From positions 4,990,001 through 5,054,000 of the forward strand of contig JAEVHH010000002.1 of the NCBI GenBank assembly GCA_017607445.1: 64,000 nucleotides of DNA, in the 5' to 3' direction. Every line of letters begins with the position of its first letter. The stretch's first letter is position 1. A model generated the notes under the pieces. That model did no database searches. It was not told the origin of the DNA and was given only the letters and a program-made list of their open reading frames with translations. Position numbers and translations under genes: made by a program. Source of the DNA: Histoplasma ohiense (Eukaryota > Ascomycota > Eurotiomycetes > Onygenales > Ajellomycetaceae). Of the stretch, positions 47,401-57,779 are shown piece after piece.

Positions 47401-49109
47401 GGAGAAACCAAGAAGGGAAATCCACATTTATTTATACGCTGTAAATTCTCCAGCCTTCGAAATAGCAACGGTTTTCTGGAAACCTTCACAAAAGCAATAG
47501 CACTATAATCTGGATAGTCACCGCGCTTCACTATGGTGAAGGTGGAGCCCCTTTCTAACGGGGAACGAAGTCTCCACGAAGTCTCGAGATCAAGATCGTA
47601 TCAATGTATTGAATATAATACTAGTAGTATGGTTCAGGGATGCGTGTAATGAAATGTAATATGAAATATTGTATCCATTGCTCTGGGCCAAGAAGCGCCC
47701 CTAAAGCGCAAGCTATCATACCCAGGCGGCATTTAGTGATGTTCGCTATGGACGACGGACACAGAGCCCTGGAGAAGGTCGGCTCCAGAGTGGAGTTTGG
47801 CGGGACAACGCTGGTTTGGGGCAGTGCCCTGGAACGAATCCTGTCAACTGGAACGCAAAATCTCGCGGCGGCCGTTGAAAAGTCAAATTCCAAACCAGCA
47901 AGGTGCAGAAGAGGGACAGTAAACAGGGGGAGTTTTGATTGATAAAGGCGCTGAAACAAGCTCCCGACAGTCTGGTAATTATGACGGAGGGCTGGGATGA
48001 ATGTCAGGGAAAGAAAATAACAAATAACAAATAACATAAAAATACATACCAACAATGGAAATGGCCACATCCAAACGCAACCAAATAAAAGAAAATAATC
48101 ATGGAAAAAGAAATAACAGATCAACTGACAGCAGCGATTGACACGGCCAAGGCCAGAAGAAACAGAAGAACCGCTGGTATCCACCACCAAAATGGAGGTA
48201 CCGTACCGTACTGAGGTCTTTCTGACGTATCAACTTCGACCTATCAATCACTGTATTATATTGTATATACTGTATTATATTATACTGTATCGTACTATAT
48301 GTCCCCAGCGTCTTTCTCCTTAAGCCTCAACTCCTCACTTCCCAAATCCTGACTTCATATTTATTCTTTCCGATTCCTGGGCCCTGTGTGCTGTGTGTCG
48401 TGGCGGGAAGAAAAGCGAAGATATCGCAGCTCCTGTCGTGATCTGCTATTGTAGATACTTATTATTACCCTTTTTACCTTCAGTGGACCGTGCTGGGTTT
48501 TCTTAGCATTTTGCTGGTGCACCTGTTCGCCCTATCTAACCTTCACCAGCTGCTGCCACCTTGGTTGGGTACACATCCCCCTCCATTTCAACTCTCCGAG
48601 TTTCTGCCGCCCAACCCCTCTGTGACAGTAATCCCATATCGACGCAATCGACATCCTGTGTCTCCAGTTCTGCCGCTCTTGTTTGTTTACTTGCAGTTTC
48701 CGTGGGAATTGAAGCGGCAAGCGGCAAGCTTCCTGTGCGGCGTTCTGTGGGTAACTTCCCGAGCCTCAACCAAGGAGTCAAAAAGCCAAATCTTCTGGGT
48801 TCCTCATCACTCTGCTGTCGGGCTGTTGCAGGTAAATGATAGAATTCCTGTTTCTCCAACAACACATGTTTCCCCGTTTTCCTCTCAGGCCGATATTATA
48901 CGTAGAGACTGATCGTTTTTTTCTTTCCAAGTTTTATTCTGCTTCACAGCAACCGATCAAATAATACCGGTACATGTACGCCTGACGGTAGTATTTGGCT
49001 TTTTTTTTTTTTTTTTTTAGCAAAATTCTAGGTCTACAAGGTCCAACGTCCCTGCGATTCTCTAGACCCTTCCATTTTCTCACACCGAGAGCGATTCTGT
49101 AAATACACC
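44421..49109. other. Gene-poor stretch upstream of the transcription factor
   Basis: No supported gene. It holds T19 runs (44851-44869 and 49000-49018), a CTTTT pentamer repeat (47228-47280) and a TGTATTATA-like AT-rich patch (48251-48300). A hydrophobic 189-codon minus frame at 47621-48190 lacks an ATG. Much of the last kilobase may be promoter and 5' leader of the gene at 49217; open frames at 48490-48912 are probably leader sequence. Confidence 0.55.
47228..47280 (+). repeat. (CTTTT)n microsatellite
   Basis: Seven perfect CTTTT units (47241-47275) in a longer imperfect pyrimidine tract. Confidence 0.9.
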
Positions 49110-49207
49110 ATGCTGCCAGTTTTCTGGGGTTTGTGTGTTTGATGTTGGATATTCCAGTGTGATAGACGTTGGTTATAGAAGGTCTGTAGATGAGCTGGGC
49201 TTGGTAG
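49110..49207 (+). promoter_or_regulatory. Three consecutive uORFs before the transcription factor
   Basis: uORF1 49110-49142 (10 aa) starts in a CACCATG context; uORF2 49142-49162 (6 aa) overlaps its stop as TGATG; uORF3 49190-49207 (5 aa) ends 9 nt before the main ATG at 49217. If the mRNA leader includes them, translation of the regulator should depend on reinitiation or leaky scanning. A leader intron could remove them. Confidence 0.4.
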
Positions 49208-49216
49208 ACAGATTAA

Positions 49217-52200
49217 ATGATGGAAATTACAACAGAGGTCAAGTCCAAAACGCGGACTTCACCATCATCTCAGCCTGGACATCGTCTGACTGCCCCTGTT
49301 CGAGGCCAGTTCGAACCCGGGTGGCGCCCATATAATAATTATGACGCCTCCAACCCGGAACAGCACGGGGAGACTCCGCGTGCACCGCCTGTCTACATCG
49401 CGCCACCACGAGCCAACCCGCATGGCCCTGCAGAAGTGACATATGGACGACCTGGTAGCATCACAGCGCCTCCTCACACCCCCACAGAGCCTCAACCACC
49501 GCCTGGCATTTATCGGCCTGTGAATGGCTCCCAAGAACAAGCGCAACACCCGCAACCACCGCCCCAACAAGCTGGACACCCACCTGGACCTAACAAATTT
49601 CAACAACCACGTATGCCTTACCCTCCGGATGGGCGTCATCCAAACGGCGAAACCCACGGAGTACCGATGTACTCCCACGGGGATCCAATGCAGCCAATAC
49701 CTGCCTCACAGCCATATGCCCCTGGAGGCCATATGGCTCCTACTCCAGGATTGTACGAAACGAACAGTTATTTTATTACACAGGCTGGGTTGCCTCTGGC
49801 GAACCGCCAACGAAGGACAACGCGAGCTCAGCAGGTATTCTTTCTATTTGTCCCTGTTTCATTAGAGCCATCTAATGGGTTGTAGGCATGCGACCAATGC
49901 CGTTCACGGAAAGCGAAATGCGATGAGGGTCGGCCAGCTTGCAGCCATTGCAAAGAAAGTAATGTTCCCTGCGTCTACAAGGATGTGCCTCCTCAGAAGT
50001 AAGTTTATGAAATACTCCTCAATTATGCAGCGAGGTCCTAGAAACCTGACGTGAATCTGTTTGCAAAGGCAAGAAAGGTCAACTCAGATCATCGTGGAAA
50101 GAATAGACCGACAGGAGGAGACAGAAAAAGCTACCAGAGAAGAATTGATGAAACAACTAAACGAGATGAAAACTCTTTTGGCTGATGTTAAGTCGCAAAT
50201 GGATGCTATGGCCGGTTCCACTGCCCCAAGAAAACTGAGCCATTTGACGCCTTCTCCTGGAAATGTGGAGGCAAATGCGAATTTTACCTCACCAAATACC
50301 AGACCGCCGGAAACCCAAGGCCCTGCTGAGCTTCCGAGAGGAGCGGACGTGGATCGGGCTTTCTCTACTGTGGACGGCGACGAAACCCGGATTTCAGAGG
50401 AGTATAAGGAGCTGCAGGACCTTGACGCTGGGGAGCTGTCCATTCCAATAGAACACACTACTGCTGCTCACAAGTTATTATTATGGCCATCTATTCAGAA
50501 GTTGCTCCCTGAGAGGATCGATGCCGACTACGTGATGCAACTGGAAGAAAATCGTGGTCCTCTCAGGCTATATGGCAGAGGTGAAGGCGATGATAGTTCT
50601 GCAGACAGCCCAGTTACCTCGCCTACAACCCTGGAACCGGACCCTACCATTGTAGCTCTAGGTAGAGCAAATGCATGGGGCTCGGGGTTTGGATTCCCTT
50701 CTGGGCCTGACACTAATAGATTCTCCATGCAGCAACATCCAGGTGGATTAACTCCATATGGCACCTTGAATGTCGAAGCAGAAACTGTTCAAGCTTACTA
50801 TCACAGTTACCTGGATAACATGCACGCACTCCACCCGTTCCTTGATGCAGTGGCCTTGCACCAAATGATTTATAACTTTGTTAACAACTACAGCCCTCGC
50901 AAACCCACTTTCTCGTCGTTCTCACCTCAAATAACACATGTCCATGGCGAGAGAATGGCCGCCATACCCAAAGGGAAAAGAAAGCGATCTGCTGATGTGG
51001 CTTTTGAAGTAGCTCCAGAAATGATACCTGAAAACACCGGTGCGCCCAGCACTGTAATCCACAAGTCCCTGGATAACGCTATTGTTCTTCTTGTTCTTGC
51101 TTTAGGCTCGATATGTGCTGTTAAAACTGATATACCCGGACCATTGAACCGGAAAAGCGGAAACAAACGGATTATGTCGACCTCCCCGACCATACCTGAT
51201 TCCGGTAGTTTGTCATCATTCCATTCTCCAAATGAAGAGTTTTTTCCACGTTCAGCCGGACACCACCGGAGGTTTTCTGGTGCAGCACATTCCGGAGATG
51301 TCTGGAACTCAGAAGATCAATCTGAACGGAACTTGGATATTATTCCTGGCCTAGCATATTTTGCTTTGGCGTCAGATATTCTTGGTGATGTGCTGGGCGG
51401 CGGTGGTCTGAAACATACACAAGCTTGTCTGCTCGCGGCCCTGTATACTGGCCAGCTCGCCCGCCCCTTTTCCAGCCATGCTTGGATATGTGAAGCTTCA
51501 AGGGCCTGCCAAATTCTTCTACGACCGTAAGCTATCGTATTTGAAAAACATTGAGTTCGTTGGGCTGACCTGTTTCTGTTTAGCCGTACATTTGATCGTA
51601 TTCCGAATGGAACGCGCCAGAAGGAGCTGATCAATTTTGCCTTTTGGACATGTTTGCAACTTGAAAGGTATAGCCATATACTGCTGCTCGATTCCCTTTT
51701 TCTTTTTTCTTTTTTTTTTTAAGCTCACATGCTTTATAGCGATATTCTCGCGGAACTTGATCTTCCTGCTAGCGGGATAAGCCGCTTTGAAGATCGGTTT
51801 TCCACTCACGCCGGTCTCTTCATAAGTACAAATGAACTGCAAACTCCCGACCCACTTACCATGATCTACTATGTTGCGCAAATTCACTTACGGAAGGTCC
51901 TGAATCGCGTCCACACAGAGTTATACAAAGCTGAGTGTATGTTCTCTAATTTTAATCTTTATGTTTCCTATGTCCTACAACGGAGAACAAGAAAAGTCCA
52001 GTCTAATATTGTATGTAATTGCCCCACAGCGCCTGATTCTAAGGGACCAAAAGTATCTTGGACGACCAAAGTACAAGAAGCCTTGAGTTGTAACCTCGAA
52101 GCATGGAGGACCGGACTGCCAGATAATATGCGATGGGAGGAATCCGACCCCCCCTCCAACAACATTATCATCGCGCGAATGCGCGGGAAGTACTACGGGT

Positions 52201-52891
52201 GCCGCTACATTATCCATCGGCCCTTATTGCACCATGCCCTGCATCCAATGTCCAAATACCTCCCAGGGGCTGCCAATTCCATCGCACCAAGTAGCCCTTC
52301 CAACATGTCCAGTTCGCAGTCACAGGCTTCACCACCGTCTGCTCACCCAGCTCTTCTTTCACAAAATATGGAACGATTCCCAAATGACATGGGTCCTCCC
52401 AGTAGACCAGGGATGCTCCCTGATCACCAACAACTTTCGCTCAAATCGCTTGACTCGAAGGTCCGTAAGGCTTGCCAGGCGTGTATTGACGCGGCAATAC
52501 AGAGCACGATAGCATTTGATGGCGTCCAGGGACGACCAGTTGTCACTAATATCTTTGGAACGGCACATGCGTAAGTCAAAACAGTTCTAACTGCCATTCA
52601 TTTTATACTTTTCAATAGACTCATTCTGGAATATCCTGACGAAATTGTGGAAAAAACAGTCAATTCGGAAATATGCTCGTGTTGTCCGCAACCTACATGT
52701 CACCCCTGTCACAGCTCGTAGATCGAGAAACTCTCCGATCGCTCCTTAACCGCACGATCAATTTTCTCTTGCAAAGCCGGCATATTTCCCCAACTCTTAG
52801 TAAGGATGCTGAAATACTGACACTGATTCGGCAAAAAATATTTGATACTCCGACCACAAGTTTTTCGACCGCTGACGGGGACATGACTTGA
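49217..52891 (+). CDS. Zn2Cys6 (Gal4-type) transcription factor
   Basis: Seven exons: 49217-49834, 49886-49998, 50069-51526, 51584-51667, 51740-51936, 52030-52570, 52660-52891; introns 51-93 nt, all in phase. The product is 1080 aa. Residues 1-206 are Pro/Gln/His-rich and disordered. The binuclear zinc cluster lies at residues 208-235 with Cys 208, 211, 218, 225, 228 and 235 (spacing 2-6-6-2-6), coded almost alone by the 113-nt exon 2. A coiled coil (about 247-290) follows and should mediate dimerisation. The fungal-specific regulatory domain starts near residue 485 (AYYHSYLDNMHALHPFLD) and extends through the C-terminal helices ending in GTAHAQFGNMLVLSATY. It is nuclear and likely binds paired CGG triplets. 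Relatives are annotated in Aspergillus as Gal4/Lac9-like C6 factors; the target genes are unknown. The start has two adjacent ATGs. Confidence 0.92.
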
Positions 52892-54157
52892 CTGCCATCA
52901 CGATCACCTCGTCTCTTGCCGCCATCCTTGTGGAGCTTTTGGCAACTGTATTGTTTTCCTCTTTTTTCTTCTTTTGTTCCTTTATTTTCGTTATACATAT
53001 TACCATCTATACTCCATACGTGATTATTATTTATACTTGTTATTGGGGGGGTTTTCTTTTCTTTTCTTTTTATACCATGAATTCTGTTATCTTTGGCTTC
53101 GGTGGCAGATTTGTGATTTAGCTTCATATTTTTTGGGCGGTACTATCTGATTTTGACGTTAGCCATTTTTAGTTTTATTGACTTTTTTTGGCCTATGCTT
53201 CCTTTATCAGTTTTACTTTTTATTTTATTTTACTCTATTAATGGTCAAAAGATTTGTTTCTTCTCTCCTTTTGGAAGAAGAGTTATGTATGAACATGTCT
53301 TTTCTTTTGGGATTTTTCCTTTTCCTTTAGGGAGTTAGCAAGCAAATTTCAGGCAAAAAGGGTTGGATAGCTCGCTGCTGGGAAATTTTTGTTTTCAACC
53401 AAACGGGCCGCGCACTCTGCAGGCTTTGATCACTGTTATGAATTACCGGCGAGGATTGGCCGGGACAAGGCTTTCTTTTATGTATGGAATTGTTTGCAGC
53501 TTGCTGTGTTGTGACACCTCCAGTCTCATAATGAATACTAACTACCCTGCTTTTTTTATATGTATATACCGGACATGTACGGATTCGTGCCTGTGCTCTC
53601 CACCCTACCTGATGATTTCGAGAATGCATATTTTCGAGAATGTGCGTACATGCACATGTACTGGACATTTGCCATGCATATTTATTTATTGGTCAGAAAG
53701 CCTCCTTGTCCCAAATTCCAAATTCCAGGGGAGCTCAAGGAGAGGGATTTTTAGCTACTTCTCCACAATCTGCTGAAGCTCTTAGCTACAACGCTATACT
53801 TCAATAAAGCATTCACATTGTGCATAGCTGGGTTGTTCTTCTCTTTGGCCTGCTCCTTAGGCCTGGGTGTTGTATTAGTAAAACATTCCCGGTTAATTCG
53901 CGTATTCAATTTGTTATATTTTGAGATATACCTCTGTTGCCGTAAATGGATGTGCACATCAATCAGGTAATTTTTCATACATTGCGTGGTTATAGTTATA
54001 AAATTACCTGTTTTCTCACATTGTTTAGTATATTTGGATACTTTATTTTTCATGTGTTTTCAGTATTAATTCTAGATGTAGATTATAGCCAAATTGAGCA
54101 TTTGTACTGTACGATAAAAAAGAGGGAGAACCAAACACACCCGATACGCAAAACACG
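52892..54157. other. T-rich convergent spacer
   Basis: This is the 3' region shared by the transcription factor (+) and the SGNH hydrolase (-). It is markedly T-rich on the + strand (52960-53340), with several short hydrophobic frames that result from that composition. ACATGTAC palindromes occur near 53575 and 53650. No gene seen. Confidence 0.6.
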
Positions 54158-55245
54158 TCACCAGAAATTCCTCCTATTCCACCGAAGAGGATAACGCACC
54201 CTGAGAGCCCAAAAACAACCAACAGACACCACAACCAGCACCGCAAGCATCCTAAACGGAGACCAGAAACCAGCAGAGGTCCCGGCAACAATAGGCCTCC
54301 CAGGAACAATAGGCATTGCTTGGATGGTGGGTTTTACTCTATCAACTTCACCATTAGCGGGCTTTGCAACGGGAGCCTTGATCCAACCCTTCTGATCAGC
54401 ATGGACGATACTCTTATACCAAGCATCGGCAATCAATCTATACCCCTCATCAACTGGATGAATACCATCAGTAGCGTTGATGTGTCGCGTAGTCACAGTC
54501 GCCAAATCAACAAGGAGCACATGTTTCCCAGCCTCCGTCCGCTGCTCCATGACAGCCGGCAGTGCAGCATTGAACGCGAGCCTCCGCGCTTCGCGATTGC
54601 GATCCAGCAACGGCGGTATAGTCGCAACCAGTACGACGGCATCTGGACAGGCTGAGACGATATCGTCAACGACGCGCCCCAGCACCTCTGGCGCAGTTTT
54701 CAGATTGATTTTAAAGACCACATCGTTGGTGCCGGCGAGCAGGAGGACGATGTTGGGGCGTTCGACGTAATCTGGCTTTCCGGTGTTGCCGACGGCCCCA
54801 ATGGGGAATCCCTTGTGTCCCTCATGTCGGTTGTTACTCATCGAGCCGTGTCTTTCACGGCCGATGTATTCTACCTTGTTCCATCTGGAGAGGAGGTCGT
54901 AGAGTGGTAATCGGTATCCGTTGCCATCGCTGCTCCCTTGGCCATATGTGATCGAGTCCCCAAGGGGGAGGATCCGTAGGCTGGAGCCTCCAGCGATAGC
55001 TTTGCTGCGAAAGGACTCTGATGAGGGCTGTGAAAGTTGGTCTTGGGCTGGAGTCGCATGTTAGCTCTCCTTTTTGGCGAGTATTTTTGTTTTCTAATTT
55101 CCCCCTCATTGGCTAGGTATAAAACGCGAACAGTGTCCCTCCTGTGGGTGTACTCACAACTGACCAGAGCAAAATATGACAATAAAGATAATAAGAATAA
55201 TAATAATATACGCACCTTGTAGAAGTAGCTACAAGATGAAAACAT
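54158..55245 (-). CDS. SGNH/GDSL hydrolase, secreted or membrane-anchored
   Basis: Two exons: 55158-55245 and 54158-55047, with a 110-nt intron (GTGAGT donor; GCTAAC branch and CAG acceptor). The product is 325 aa. Exon 1 codes a clear signal peptide (RILLLFLLSLLSYFALV, about residues 12-28). Block I LPLGDSITYG carries the nucleophile Ser60, block III AGTND carries Asn137, and block V DGIHP carries Asp223 and His226, so all catalytic residues are present. After the domain come about 60 residues and a hydrophobic segment (about 295-312) with a basic tail, suggesting C-terminal membrane anchoring with the enzyme facing the secretory lumen or cell exterior. The family hydrolyses esters, often acetyl groups on carbohydrates or lipids; the substrate is unknown. 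Splicing joins the signal peptide in frame, which supports the start. Confidence 0.88.
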
Positions 55246-55951
55246 AGTAACGCATAGTAGGGAGCTGTTTCAGCAAGGAGCGATAACACGAATAAAACAT
55301 ACCGCGAGAAGGAGAACAAATGTCGGGAGAGTCTGACAATATCAGTCAAATGCTCGCCTGCACCGCCGCCATTATATTAACGGGCGTAAGCCTCGGCTCC
55401 CCTGGCGGTTTGAATTCCCATTACCAGCTAGCCAGCATCTTCCCGAAAACGCCATCGATAGAGCGGTGCAAAACCAGACCGTATGGTTGGTGGAGGCAGC
55501 AGTATTTAGACCCATTTCTTTCAAGGTAATTTAGGCTGACTTCGGACCTTAGACCGATTTCATATCGTTGATTCTGTCAAGACCCAAGAAGAGAAAACAC
55601 ATCTGTATCCCATCTCTCCTGTGTGGAATTTTTTCTCCTGCTTCCAGTCCTCATTCTCTTTGCTGTTGATATCTCATAATTGATAATAATAGCTTAGCAA
55701 AGGACGACGTTAGGGTTGATAAACAAACAACAAACACCAGCATATGAAAGAAAAAATATGCTTGAACAGGACAAGGAGACCCCCGTCGACTCCCGCCTCT
55801 ACAGAATACTGTACTCAGTAGTTGATTCTTGGTCCGAAATGTCTGTGGAAGATTTTAACTAATTCGCCAAAAGGATCAATCCTTAAGGTAGCCAGCCACC
55901 TATTCCTCAAAATATATATATATATGCATCTGCATGATGAGGATTTGAGTT

Positions 55952-56009
55952 GTACAGTACGTATGTACTGTATATATGTATATATGTATAGGTATTGTAC
56001 TGTACATGC
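55952..56009. repeat. GTAC/TGTACAGTAC palindrome cluster
   Basis: The cluster contains an ACAGTAC...GTACTGT inverted repeat with a 4-nt loop, followed by TATATG repeats and a further TGTACTGTACATG. It could form short hairpins. Similar words recur in other spacers of this window. Confidence 0.6.
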
Positions 56010-57367
56010 ACAAATTTTTTGTCGATTTGAAGATTCCCACACCATGATCAAAGGTCCATGAGCAGGGACATCATATACAACTATAACCTGAAGCTGGCGG
56101 AGGACGAACGGTGAGTTCGGAACCCATTTTGTGGGTGCTGAATTGCTAACTGACGCATCGATAGCATACTCAAAGCTCAAAGTGGGGGTGTAGATTTCCA
56201 ATTCTGCAAGTTCTTGTCACCCAGGAGTCAGAGTGTGTGGTCCATGAAGCAGCGGCCAGTTAGTGGGGTTGAAGCCATTGGAGACATAGGACATAGGTGG
56301 ATACTCGACAGCATCTTCATATTCATAGTCGTTGCTACGAGGGTTCGAGATTCTCTTCCATGGACCCTCGGAGTGGCGGGGATGTTTTTGGATATTATAA
56401 AAATGTTGATATCAGCCACCCGTGGAAGGGCAGCAGGATTCTCCTGGACGATGATATGATATTGTATACACTGCTAACACCAAATTACATGGCTCTACAA
56501 ATTGTAAGTTATATGCAAACAAACCTTTGCTGCGCTGGCTCTTGTCAACTTGCCAATGCCTGCAGACTATCAAAAGGGTGGTATTGGTGATAAACAATAT
56601 GTCGTTCCCACTCAGAGATCCATTGCCTTTACGCTTCTGCGAGGATGGACATATGATCCGGAGTAAATGACCTTGGGAGTGGATAATCAAATGAATACAT
56701 TTTATAATGAGGACGACAAGAGTTGAGCAGAAGCTTCACTTTTCACTAACACGGCAGTGCGTCCGTGTGGTCTCTAACAAACTAACAGCGAAAGCACAAG
56801 CCGGGACAACTAGCGCCTCCAGGCCCCGAGCCATGCCTCTGTCACAGCAAAAGCAAGCATGCGCGGGAAGTTTGTTTTTACTCCCTATGGCCTCACCGCG
56901 AGGACTCATGGGAGCAATTTCAATTTCATGGAGGTGGGGAGATGAGAGAGGCAAAAAGGAACTTGGAGGATGACAATACAATAGCACAAGGGATATTAGT
57001 ATTCGTTTGTCTTTGTTTCCACATACCTATTCAGCAAATCAAGGATTGAAACAAATATTTGGAAAAGAGAGAGAATATATGATAGCCCAAGGCCTTACAT
57101 ATTTACAATTCTTTGGCCTACTTTAATACCTACGAGGAGGTTAAGGCGCACGTTAACATTTGTTCGTTGCGTCTCACATTTCTACTAGCATTTGCATTAT
57201 TTTCTTTTATGTTATTTGGATTCAATCTCAAATAAAAACTCTTCACGAGGATACGATACTACGCTGTATGCACAGACTACATCCCTCCCCAGCCAGCCAC
57301 AGCCTTGTCACGTTACTGGGCCAGCGTTGCCACGCACCATTTCAGCCGCTAGAAAGTACAGCCAAAA

Positions 57368-57408
57368 CATCAACATCATCATCATCACTCCATCTCCATC
57401 TCCATCCA
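57368..57408 (+). repeat. CAT/CATCTC microsatellite
   Basis: CATCATCATCAT passing into CATCTC repeats, about 370 bp upstream of the leashin-like start; probably promoter or leader sequence. Confidence 0.8.
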
Positions 57409-57755
57409 CCATACCTCTCCACGTCCCCGATCCCTTTCTTGTGTATATTTATCGTTTTACCCCCTTCTGATGGGTCTATGACTGTTTACGACATAAGTGA
57501 TAGCTGTATTTGTGGTTAACTTTGGTCCATACGGGCCATTCCCAAGGATCCCTAGCCACCTTATCTGCCAACCAAACTTCCTCCTCGGTTCGGGGTTTTG
57601 GAGCCCTAACTAAGATCCTGCGCTAAATGCTTCCCTGGTAAACAACAAACAACAACAACAACCAACTGCTGGAGGACATATATAACCATATCTACCTTCT
57701 CTTCTGGATCTACGATACTCCAAATATCACTTGAACTTACTCAATCCCTACTGAC

Positions 57756-57779
57756 ATGATACTCACCACTCTTTCATAA
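57756..57779 (+). promoter_or_regulatory. uORF whose stop overlaps the leashin start
   Basis: A 7-codon frame (MILTTLS) ends in TAA at 57777-57779, and the A of the main ATG at 57779 is the last base of that stop (TAATG). The layout favours termination-reinitiation if the uORF is in the mRNA. Confidence 0.4.

Larger units (their letters stand above)
55246..57755. other. Divergent spacer, SGNH gene / leashin gene
   Basis: This 2.5-kb region contains both promoters and leaders. Features seen: a TA repeat (55911-55925), a dense GTAC palindrome cluster (55952-56009), a CAT-type microsatellite (57368-57408), AAC repeats (57641-57665) and an AGCCCTAA word (57602-57609). Frames at 56214-56459 and 56297-56590 are open but lack recognisable motifs. 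Confidence 0.55.

Noticed and set aside
47621..48190. Hydrophobic 189-codon minus frame
   Set aside because: No ATG start and no family signature; the hydrophobicity follows from A-rich + strand sequence giving Phe/Leu/Ile codons.
49308..49318. AGTTCGAACCC resembling a tRNA B-box
   Set aside because: It lies inside exon 1 of the transcription factor, in frame, with no A-box or acceptor stem around it.
56340..56352. GGTTCGAGATTC resembling a tRNA B-box
   Set aside because: No matching A-box or cloverleaf stems can be drawn.
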